Positions 19,742 to 26,274 of a DNA stretch of 26,274 bases are shown piece by piece. The stretch spans positions 1 through 26,274 of the IMG/VR virus record IMGVR_UViG_3300020477_000114. The stretch is one strand, 5' to 3'. This stretch comes from a virus. Each line of letters opens with the position of its first letter. Within the stretch, counting starts at the first letter, position 1. The notes beneath the pieces were generated by a model, which saw only the letters and a program-made list of their open reading frames with translations, was not told the DNA's origin and searched no databases. The position numbers and the translations under genes were made by a program.

Positions 19742-19761
19742 GGGGTGTGGCCGCACACCCC
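19742..19761 (+). other. Perfect 8-bp hairpin in a 220-base gap
   Basis: GGGGTGTG, loop GCCG, CACACCCC. It lies in the 221-base stretch between the decoration gene and the next gene. The remainder up to 19870 shows no credible frame. It could be the 5' hairpin of the downstream message. Confidence 0.6.
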
Positions 19762-19880
19762 ACCTTAAAAAGGACTTCCGAACTAGCAAAAAAAAGATAG
19801 AGAGTAGCACGCGGATATATGCAACGCAGCACAACACTATCTTGATTTGGCCGCAACCCTAATAACTGGAGAGGTGCAGC

Positions 19881-20552
19881 ATGGCGAAACAGCGACAGAC
19901 CAAAAGTCAGCAGGGGCAGTTTGACGAGATGGGGCAACCCGTCGGCACAGAGCGAGGCGAGAAAAACATGGATGTCATCTCTCCCCCTGCCACGGTAGAG
20001 GCGGGGCCAGACGTCCCCGAGGATGAGCCGCGCGACCTACCGCCCCCCCAAGTGGCCGAAGCGCCCGATGGGGGCACGCCCTTCTCGCCGGAACAGCGGG
20101 CGCAGCTGCTCGGCTTGATTCGTTCCGACAAGGAAATATCGCACGCCCTCTTGCAAGCCGCCACGCAGACACCGGAGGGGCGCGAACTGCTCAACATACA
20201 GCCGGGGCAGGGCGCGCCGGTGGGGCACTATCGCCGAAACTACGAGAATGAGCCCCATTTGCGCGTGACGGGGGGCGTGGAGGTGCAGCACGATACCAGA
20301 TTTAGGCCCAACCCACCCAGCTATATCAAAAAATACAAAGCGCCCGACGGCTTCCGCACCGACCTCGAGACGGAGGCGATGTACGATGCTAACGACGAGC
20401 CAGCATTGACCGAGGAATACAAGCACTGGCTCGACATGAAGATGGCGGGCAAACACTTGGACGGAAAAGTGCAGTCCGATATGTCGGTGGGGGCATTTGG
20501 TCAAGAGACGGGCGACCGCTTTGCCGACGCCGACGGGCTATTGAGCCGATAG
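19881..20552 (+). CDS. Hypothetical virion-module protein (223 aa)
   Basis: Its first ~65 residues are Gln/Pro/Glu-rich and probably disordered (PDVPEDEPRDLPPPQVAEAP). A helical part follows (SPEQRAQLLGLIRSDKEISH, then LLQAATQTPEGRELL) and a C-terminal part with RRNYENEPHLRVTGGVEVQH. I do not recognise the family. GGAGAGG lies 6 bases before the ATG. It ends one base before the adaptor-like gene, so the two are coupled. Likely a head-completion or internal protein by position only. Confidence 0.55.
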   Translation: MAKQRQTKSQQGQFDEMGQPVGTERGEKNMDVISPPATVEAGPDVPEDEPRDLPPPQVAEAPDGGTPFSPEQRAQLLGLIRSDKEISHALLQAATQTPEGRELLNIQPGQGAPVGHYRRNYENEPHLRVTGGVEVQHDTRFRPNPPSYIKKYKAPDGFRTDLETEAMYDANDEPALTEEYKHWLDMKMAGKHLDGKVQSDMSVGAFGQETGDRFADADGLLSR

Positions 20553-20553
20553 T

Positions 20554-21264
20554 ATGCTACTCTCTGACGCCATTACCACCGTACTGCAACGCACGGGGTT
20601 ATCCACATCCGTGGACTCGCTGCGCGACAACGCGCGCACCTATCTGTCGATGGCGACCACCGAACTGCTGTCAATGGATGTGCCGTGGTGGTTTTTGGAT
20701 CAGACGGCGACCTTTACCACCGCCGCCGGGACTCGTGCCTATCAGCCCATCTCGGCACAGGTGGCGGCGTGGTATTCGTTCGTCGACGAAACCAACAACC
20801 GGGCGCTGCCCATCGTCGGGGCCGATGAATACGACGCGAACGACCTCGACCGCACAGAGACGGGCGACGCTGACTATGTCTACGTGGCAGGGCTGGACGG
20901 CACCACGGGCTACCCGGTCATAGAGATTACGCCTACGCCCGGCACCACGGGCGACAGGATACGGGTGCGCTATCGAGCAGACGTCGCCACCTATACCAGC
21001 GCCAACGATGCCACCGACTTAAGCGTATTGGGTCTGCCTAAGATTGCTGAGAACTGCATTATTTACAACGCCGCGTCCCTGTATCTACTGGACGAGGGCG
21101 ACACCGACAGCGCCGCACGGGAGGCCGCACGATACGGCGATGCGCTAACGCTAGCAATTGGTCAACATCGCCGGATGCAAGGCAACCGCCGTTTCCCCCC
21201 GCGTCGCGGGTTGGAGGAGCGCGGCCTTATCCGGACAGATTCGTCACTAATTGTGTCGTCATAA
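20554..21264 (+). CDS. Head-tail adaptor-like protein (236 aa)
   Basis: The N-terminal helices (LLSDAITTVLQRTGLSTSVD, then ARTYLSMATTELLSMDVPWW) and the later helical segment with IAENCIIYNAASLYLLDEGD, AAREAARYGDALTLA, match the layout of podovirus adaptor / tail-tube-A proteins that sit under the portal. The middle is beta-rich and carries VIEITPTPGTTGDRIRVRYR, a phrase typical of that group. It starts one base after the upstream stop without its own clear ribosome binding site. This gene supports a podovirus-type head-tail joint. Confidence 0.65.
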   Translation: MLLSDAITTVLQRTGLSTSVDSLRDNARTYLSMATTELLSMDVPWWFLDQTATFTTAAGTRAYQPISAQVAAWYSFVDETNNRALPIVGADEYDANDLDRTETGDADYVYVAGLDGTTGYPVIEITPTPGTTGDRIRVRYRADVATYTSANDATDLSVLGLPKIAENCIIYNAASLYLLDEGDTDSAAREAARYGDALTLAIGQHRRMQGNRRFPPRRGLEERGLIRTDSSLIVSS

Positions 21265-21275
21265 TGGACTAGACT

Positions 21276-24026
21276 ATGCCTCCTGAATTTTCAGCGACAC
21301 CCGGCACGCGGCGCAAGAAACGCCAAGCCAACCCCCTGCTCCAGCAGACGGCAGACCTCTTTGCGCGTTCTATCTCGCAGGCAGGACAACAAGACCCCAT
21401 CACGAAGGCCGAGTTGGGAGAGTTTGACTTTGGCGCGAAGCAGGCCCGCCAGCAGCAAATAGAAGACCTTAACCGTTTTAATGTGATCGGACGACAGGGC
21501 GTTTCGTCCGGTCGTGCTGCCGATATCTTAGGTGCATTTGACAGCGGCATAGAGCGCGGCAGGGACGCCATCAGAGCGCGAGGGACAGACAGGCTATTCA
21601 ACACCATCGTGCCGCAAGCGGTGCAGCAGGGGCAGTTTCAGGACGCATCTACGGTGCAAGAGGGGCAATTCCGGTCTAATCAGGAGCTATTACGGGAGCA
21701 GTTGGCCCAGCAGCAACGCCAGTTTGACGTAGGCTCTACGCAACGCGCTTTTGAGTTTAACAAGCAACTAAATGAGGCTGCACTGGCTCGAGAGCTAGAC
21801 CGCGAACGCTTAGCCCAGCAGCAGGGGCAGTTTGACGTAGGTACGACGCAACGGGCCTTTGAGTTTGGGCAAGGGCTAAATCAAGACCGCCGCCGCGTGG
21901 ATCTACAGCAGCAGGCCCAGCAAGAAACCGCACGGCAATTTGACGTAGGCAGCACGCAACGGGCCTTTGAGTTTGGGAAAGGGCTAAACGAGGCGCGGCA
22001 GGCGCGGGAGTTAGAGCGCGAGAGGTTGGGCGAAGAAGGGCGGCAATTTGACGTAGGCAGCACGCAACGGGCCTTTGAGTTTGGGAAAGGACTCAATCAA
22101 GCGCATCTGGCGCGGGAGTTGGAGAGGGAGAGGCTAGCACAGCAACAATTGCAATTTAATCTAGGCCAACAGCAACAGAATAGGCAATTTGTGTTTGCCG
22201 ATCAGTTAGAGCGCGACAGACTGGCCCAGCAGCAGTTGCAGTTTAACTTGGCCGAGCAGCGCGCCGGGAGAGAGTTTGCGTTTGAAGATCAACTGCGGCG
22301 AGACTTGCAGTCGGGACAGGTTGGATTAGAACGCGACAGGTTAGCCCAGCAACAACTGCAATTCAACTTAGCCGAGCAGCGCGCCGGGAGAGAGTTTGCG
22401 TTTGAAGATCAACTGCGGCGCGACTTGCAAGCGGAGCAGATTGGGCTAGAGCAGGACCGGCTGGGCCAACAACAACTGCAATTCAACTTAGGGCAGCAAC
22501 AGCAAGGCCGTCAATTTGCATTTGCTGACCAGTTAGAACGCGACAGGTTAGCCCAGCAGCAGTTGCAGTTTAACTTAGCCGAGCAGCGCGCCGGGAGAGA
22601 GTTTGCCTTTGGAGATCAACTGCAGCGCGACTTGCAAGCGGGCGAATTGGGCTTAGAGGGAGACCGTCTTGCCCAGCAGCAATTACAGTTCAACCTAGCG
22701 CAACAGCAAGCGGCGCGGGAGTTTAGCTTTAGAGATCAGTTGCAGCGCGACCTACAGGCCAATCAGTTGGGCCTTAGCCGCGACGAGTTGGCCCAGCAGC
22801 AATTGCAGTTCAACTTGGCCCAGCAACAGCAAAACCGTCAATTTGTCTTTGCGGACCAGTTACAGCGGGACTTGCAAGAATCTCAGCTGGCAGAGCAGGG
22901 GCGTCAGTTTGATCGCGGTATTACGTTGGCTGAGTTGGAGCGACAAGACGCTGTGCAAAATGCGCTGGCATCTCGGGTAATAGAACGAGACAGATTGGCC
23001 CAGCAGCAGGGGCAGTTTGACGTAGGTACGACACAGCGGTCCTTTGAGTTTAATCAGCAGCTAAATCAGGCACTACGAGACCGGGAGTTGCAGAGGGAGT
23101 TGGAGCAAGGGCGTATAGGCTTAGAGCAAGAGCGCTTAGCCCAGCAGCAGGGGCAGTTTGACGTAGGCACGACACAGCGGTCCTTTGAGTTTAATCAACA
23201 GCTAAATCAAGCATTGCGAGACCGGGAGTTGCAGAGGGAGTTGGAGCAAGGGCGTATAGGCTTAGATCGAGAGCGTCTAGCCCAACAGCAGGGGCAGTTT
23301 GACGTAGGTACGACACAGCGGTCCTTTGAGTTTAATCAGCAGCTAAATCAGGCACTGCGAGATCGGGAATTAGAACGCGAGAGGTTGCGACAGCAGCAAC
23401 GTCAGTTTGACGTAGGTACGACACAGCGCGGCTTTGAGTTTAATCAACAGCTAAATCAAGCATTGCGAGATCGGGAGTTAGAACGCGAACGCCTAGCCCA
23501 ACAGCAGGGGCAGTTTGACGTAGGTACGACACAGCGCGGCTTTGAGTTTAGTCAGCAGCTAAATCAAGCACTGCGAGATCGGGAGTTAGAACGCGAACGC
23601 TTAGCGCAGCAGGACAAGCAATTTGGTCTGAGCTTCCAGCAGGGACAGGATCAGATAGCTTTTGATAAAGATCGTGACATGCTCAATATGGCATTGGCAC
23701 TATCGGCGGCGAGACGCAGTGATCCTCTCGCAATGATCAATCAGGCTCGTTTAGATTTACCTGCTTTATTGGAAGGCAATGTTACGGGAGAAAACATAGA
23801 AGAACTGCTTCAGCAAAACAAGATCGGTGACACTATAGATCAACAAGTTGCCGAGGCTCTATTGGGGGCGCCTTCTGATGTTATTGACAAATTTGTCCAG
23901 AATCTTATGGGCACAGTCAATAAGGGTATGCAGATGACCGACGCGGCCAAGAGAAGCCAATGGAGAAGCTTTGTCCAGAATCTTCTGGGATTAGAGGATG
24001 ACGATGACCCATCGCCATTTGACTAA
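21276..24026 (+). CDS. Gln-rich long-repeat virion protein (916 aa)
   Basis: Residues about 143-790 consist of 18 units that begin LAQQQ or close variants, each with a QFD-V-G or QFN-L phrase, a Phe-rich centre (SFEFNQQLNQALRDRELERE or REFAFEDQLRRDLQ) and an ERDR end. Unit starts in bases are 21702, 21810, 21918, 22026, 22134, 22221, 22341, 22461, 22548, 22668, 22788, 22887, 22995, 23136, 23277, 23385, 23493 and 23601. Unit lengths are only 29, 33, 36, 40 or 47 residues. The N-terminal 140 and C-terminal 130 residues are non-repetitive; the end is acidic (EDDDDPSPFD). Its place after the adaptor suggests an ejected internal or needle-like protein. No known family is recognised. Confidence 0.75.
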   Translation: MPPEFSATPGTRRKKRQANPLLQQTADLFARSISQAGQQDPITKAELGEFDFGAKQARQQQIEDLNRFNVIGRQGVSSGRAADILGAFDSGIERGRDAIRARGTDRLFNTIVPQAVQQGQFQDASTVQEGQFRSNQELLREQLAQQQRQFDVGSTQRAFEFNKQLNEAALARELDRERLAQQQGQFDVGTTQRAFEFGQGLNQDRRRVDLQQQAQQETARQFDVGSTQRAFEFGKGLNEARQARELERERLGEEGRQFDVGSTQRAFEFGKGLNQAHLARELERERLAQQQLQFNLGQQQQNRQFVFADQLERDRLAQQQLQFNLAEQRAGREFAFEDQLRRDLQSGQVGLERDRLAQQQLQFNLAEQRAGREFAFEDQLRRDLQAEQIGLEQDRLGQQQLQFNLGQQQQGRQFAFADQLERDRLAQQQLQFNLAEQRAGREFAFGDQLQRDLQAGELGLEGDRLAQQQLQFNLAQQQAAREFSFRDQLQRDLQANQLGLSRDELAQQQLQFNLAQQQQNRQFVFADQLQRDLQESQLAEQGRQFDRGITLAELERQDAVQNALASRVIERDRLAQQQGQFDVGTTQRSFEFNQQLNQALRDRELQRELEQGRIGLEQERLAQQQGQFDVGTTQRSFEFNQQLNQALRDRELQRELEQGRIGLDRERLAQQQGQFDVGTTQRSFEFNQQLNQALRDRELERERLRQQQRQFDVGTTQRGFEFNQQLNQALRDRELERERLAQQQGQFDVGTTQRGFEFSQQLNQALRDRELERERLAQQDKQFGLSFQQGQDQIAFDKDRDMLNMALALSAARRSDPLAMINQARLDLPALLEGNVTGENIEELLQQNKIGDTIDQQVAEALLGAPSDVIDKFVQNLMGTVNKGMQMTDAAKRSQWRSFVQNLLGLEDDDDPSPFD
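21702..23635 (+). repeat. 18-unit coding repeat array
   Basis: Two groups of units alternate in blocks: the QFDVGTTQR type at both ends and the QFNLAEQRAGREFAF type in the middle. Units at 22995-23135 and 23136-23276 are almost identical in bases, pointing to recent duplication, whereas older units have drifted at synonymous positions. Confidence 0.9.
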
Positions 24027-24126
24027 TTCCCCTAAAACGGGTATGGGCTCATTTGACGATCTTGACGACAATAAATCAGCATGGGAAAAAGCCCTTGAGT
24101 GGGCTTTGGCACAGCGGCAACGATAG
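24004..24126 (+). CDS. Small overlapping protein (40 aa)
   Basis: The frame from ATG 24004 encodes MTHRHLTNSPKTGMGSFDDL and ends DDNKSAWEKALEWALAQRQR. GAGG lies 6 bases before the ATG, inside the end of the repeat-protein gene, with which it overlaps by 23 bases. The C-terminal half is a charged amphipathic helix with two Trp. An internal ATG at 24043 would give a 27-residue form. The family is unknown. It occupies most of the 145-base gap before the next large gene. Confidence 0.5.
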   Translation: MTHRHLTNSPKTGMGSFDDLDDNKSAWEKALEWALAQRQR

Positions 24127-24131
24127 AGAGT

Positions 24132-24156
24132 TTTAATAGACATAGGTCTTATTAAA
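24132..24156 (+). other. A/T-rich hairpin before the 540-residue gene
   Basis: TTTAATAGAC pairs with GTC(t)TATTAAA around a 4-base loop, one bulge. It lies 15 bases before the next ATG. It may limit readthrough or set mRNA stability. Confidence 0.4.
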
Positions 24157-24171
24157 GGATACAATAGGCGG

Positions 24172-25794
24172 ATGGCAAGTTTTCTTAAATCAATAGGCGA
24201 TACATTAACAAATCCCGGCTTTCTCATTCCGGCTGCGGCTACCGTTGCTTCGGGCGGCACCCTCTCGCCGTGGCTTCTTGCGTCAGCGGGCCTATCTACT
24301 GTCTCAGACTATGAACGGCAGCGCCAGCAGGAAAAGTTCTCTCGTCGGCAGAGGGACGCCCAGAGATTTGCGAACCTACAGCAAGCCATCTCTCCTAGGG
24401 GTGAACGCTTCCAGCCTGCCTATTCGGTGCCGAAGCTGAGTCTATTGGGCCGGGTGGCAGACTTAGGGGCTACGGGGATCGGTGCCTATAGAGCTTTCCA
24501 GCAGGCGCAGGCGGCGGCAACGCGGGCGGCCAAGGAAGACCAGCTATTGGACGAGCAGCTAGGCAGTATACGCCAAACCCGTGCGCAGAATCAGGCGGCA
24601 TTGGAGGCCGATTTTGGTCGCCGCGCCGCCGGGCAAGCCACAACGATGGGCGAGGCCTTGCAGCAACAGGTGCCGGTGCGTGTCGAGTCTTTCAATCGAG
24701 GCACTACCTTTGATCAGCCCGTATCGGTGGGGGCTTTGACAGATGGCGTTATACTTGGGGCAGAGCCAACACCGGGTTTTATGCGGGCATTGGGCGAGGG
24801 GGTGCAGGCGAATATAGACCAAGGGCGCCAGCGCCGGTTTGTAGAATCGCAAATTGCCGCTAATGAGGGGCGGGCTGCGAGTTCGGCAGCAAGACTGTTG
24901 GAAGCGCGCAACGCAGAATTGAAAATAGGGATGGAGGTGCGGGCCGATCTTATAGCAGACACCTTTGCCCGCTTAGGCCGACTCAATCCGCGTATGGATT
25001 TGGCTGAGTTATTGAAAAAGGACGAAACCGCCAAGGTTTTTAATTTACTCAAACCGGATGAGTTGGCGGTAGCGCAAAACGTATTCGTAGAGGCACAGCG
25101 CGATGCACTAGACGCCACAGACAAATTCCTTGGCACCACCGTCACGGGCCGTTTTAACGACGATGCCTTAATCCGCAAATCGTCCGACCTTACGCTGGGT
25201 ATGAGCTTAGTCGAGGCGGGATTCCAAGAGCAAAACGGTTTTGGTGATGCTTTGATGGTAAACGGTGGCAGTCGCGTACAAGACCCCGGAGGTGTAGTAA
25301 GACCCGTTGAAGCCGAGAACTTAGAAGCGGCGGCGGGCTTTTTGGCAAGAATAGGCGTAATCACTTCGGGTGAAAAATTCGTAGAGGGCGACAGGTTTAC
25401 GCCCCAAGTGCGCGTCAAATTGTTAAACGCTATGCTAAATGCATATCAACGCAACGCTACTAATGTAGGGGCGAAAGTGGATCAAATCTCCGAATCTCTG
25501 CTTGGACTTGAAACGGTGAAGAATAACATGGAAGCTTTCAACGTTTTCAAGCAGGGGTATTATATACCGCAATACAAAGTCGCCCCGCGCACCCAAGAAC
25601 TATTGGATACCATTGGCGCGCCAACGATATTAAATTTTGGCACCGGTCAGGGCGGCACTGGTAATACTACTCAACCAACGGTAAGCGAGTCAACCCTGCA
25701 AACAACAACACCGTCCGGCTTTGATATGAGCAACCCCGCAGACAGAGCACTTTGGAATATTGTTAAACCTTTGGGATCTAAAAAAGTCGAATAA
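24172..25794 (+). CDS. Putative internal virion / ejection protein (540 aa)
   Basis: An N-terminal hydrophobic stretch (PGFLIPAAATVASGGTLSPW followed by LLASAGLSTVSDY) comes first, then a long charged helical region rich in Gln/Arg/Ala (QAQAAATRAAKEDQLLDEQL), and a mixed C-terminal part with Ser/Thr/Gly-rich tail. Hydrophobic N-terminus plus long helices fits pilot or ejection proteins that enter the host envelope with the DNA. It lies between the repeat protein and another hydrophobic protein, as ejection genes do in P22-like and T7-like phages. No specific family is recognised. Confidence 0.5.
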   Translation: MASFLKSIGDTLTNPGFLIPAAATVASGGTLSPWLLASAGLSTVSDYERQRQQEKFSRRQRDAQRFANLQQAISPRGERFQPAYSVPKLSLLGRVADLGATGIGAYRAFQQAQAAATRAAKEDQLLDEQLGSIRQTRAQNQAALEADFGRRAAGQATTMGEALQQQVPVRVESFNRGTTFDQPVSVGALTDGVILGAEPTPGFMRALGEGVQANIDQGRQRRFVESQIAANEGRAASSAARLLEARNAELKIGMEVRADLIADTFARLGRLNPRMDLAELLKKDETAKVFNLLKPDELAVAQNVFVEAQRDALDATDKFLGTTVTGRFNDDALIRKSSDLTLGMSLVEAGFQEQNGFGDALMVNGGSRVQDPGGVVRPVEAENLEAAAGFLARIGVITSGEKFVEGDRFTPQVRVKLLNAMLNAYQRNATNVGAKVDQISESLLGLETVKNNMEAFNVFKQGYYIPQYKVAPRTQELLDTIGAPTILNFGTGQGGTGNTTQPTVSESTLQTTTPSGFDMSNPADRALWNIVKPLGSKKVE

Positions 25795-25798
25795 AATT

Positions 25799-26274
25799 AT
25801 GGCAAAAGCACAGTCATTTCTTACCCGCTTAGGTTTAGCGTTTGCGCCCGACACAACAGGTGCCCACGCCATGTTGCGGCAATCGGGGTTGCAACCTTTT
25901 CGCTTTCCCGATGGGACATTGGGCGCGTTTGCGCCCGAAGATACGGCAAGAATTAACGACTTGCACCGATGGCTGGAAAAGCCGGAACACCGGCGGCGAA
26001 TGGACGAGAACCCAACCTTGCGCATAGCAATAGAGGAATTTGAGCGTTCCGTTATGGAGCGCTCCCGCGTAGACCCCGAAGGGTTTGATTTTCCCGGTGA
26101 TATAGCCGACCTCAGTGGCGATGCTTTAATTAGCGGTGCCTCTGCTATGGGGGGGCTAATTGGGGCACTAAGAGGCGTGCCTCTTAGTCCAGCGGCCTCC
26201 ATACCGATGGGCTTAGCTGGTGCCGCAAGCATGGGGGGGGCTGCTGAAAAGGTACGTCAAGACATTGGCCGCTG
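25799..26274 (+). CDS. Putative internal virion protein with glycine-zipper segment, 5' part only
   Basis: ATG 25799 opens a frame that stays open to the end of the window (158 codons), so the gene is cut by the edge. It begins MAKAQSFLTRLGLAFAPDTT four bases after the previous stop. Residues about 30-100 are soluble and charged. From about 110 comes a Gly/Ala-rich hydrophobic segment with repeated small residues (SGASAMGGLIGALRGVPLSP, then MGLAGAASMGGAAEK), a glycine-zipper-like pattern that can insert in membranes. This suits an ejection or pore-forming virion protein. The opposite-strand frame in this stretch is a shadow. Confidence 0.6.
   Translation, partial: MAKAQSFLTRLGLAFAPDTTGAHAMLRQSGLQPFRFPDGTLGAFAPEDTARINDLHRWLEKPEHRRRMDENPTLRIAIEEFERSVMERSRVDPEGFDFPGDIADLSGDALISGASAMGGLIGALRGVPLSPAASIPMGLAGAASMGGAAEKVRQDIGR

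Noticed and set aside
21702-23635. CRISPR-like array
   Set aside because: The repeats are contiguous, in frame, coding and lack unique spacers; they are protein repeats.
25690-26232. 180-residue frame on the minus strand at the right end
   Set aside because: It is the shadow of the rightward gene that starts at 25799 and stays open to the window edge; no ribosome binding site and no protein-like pattern.
1-26274. tRNA or rRNA genes
   Set aside because: No cloverleaf with a T-loop GTTCRA-type signature was noticed next to the integrase or in the gaps; no rRNA-like sequence was seen. A covariance scan would be decisive.
1-26274. Insertion sequence
   Set aside because: No transposase gene and no terminal inverted repeats flanked by target duplications; the paired 42-bp palindromes lack an associated transposase.

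Overview
The window looks like a contiguous piece of a temperate, tailed double-stranded DNA phage or prophage. It carries, in order, a tail-fibre end, putative lysis genes, an integrase/excisionase block, a leftward early operon, a divergent control region with a small Cro/CI-type regulator, and a rightward DNA-modification, packaging and head module. The order TerS - TerL - 700-residue portal - scaffold - coat - accessory head proteins - adaptor - large internal proteins resembles P22-like podoviruses more than siphoviruses: no tail tube, tail terminator or tape-measure gene is visible before the window ends. The host cannot be named. Most genes have GGAG-type ribosome binding sites and promoters match sigma-70 consensus, which argues against hosts that lack Shine-Dalgarno signals.

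Layout. 1-2115 (+): the 3' end of a tail-fibre-like gene, two small unknown genes, and three small membrane proteins that could include holins. 2116-2462: a gene-poor, repeat-rich stretch next to the integrase, the best candidate for attP. 2463-8834 (-): one long leftward operon read from a promoter near 8930. In transcription order it holds small zinc-ribbon proteins, a small membrane protein, a possible recombination protein, a SWIM zinc-finger protein, a strongly structured segment, a replication initiator with iterons inside its gene, a helicase-loader-like protein, a 41-residue protein, an RpoD-like sigma factor, a 50-residue Fis-type helix-turn-helix protein, an M15-peptidase endolysin, an excisionase and the integrase. 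8840-9600: divergent promoters, operators, the regulator gene and its terminator. 9614-11544 (+): a PD-(D/E)XK nuclease overlapping a ParB-methyltransferase fusion. 11567-26274 (+): packaging and virion genes, ending inside an internal-virion-type gene.

How it may work together. The regulator gene has its own promoter, with a perfect 8+8 bp dyad over the -35 box. The opposing early promoter carries the same element in degenerate form at the same position, so the regulator probably controls both directions. The early operon supplies replication (initiator, loader, lambda-like iterons), then a complete sigma-70-type factor and a Fis-like protein that could redirect host RNA polymerase, and finally lysis and integration/excision.

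The items most worth a second look are: two 42-bp palindromic elements in inverted orientation bracketing the int-to-early region; a possible promoter-hairpin-terminator small RNA between terL and portal; 9-codon minicistrons at the starts of terL and portal; and a 916-residue Gln-rich virion protein with 18 repeat units whose lengths are all sums of 7s and 11s.
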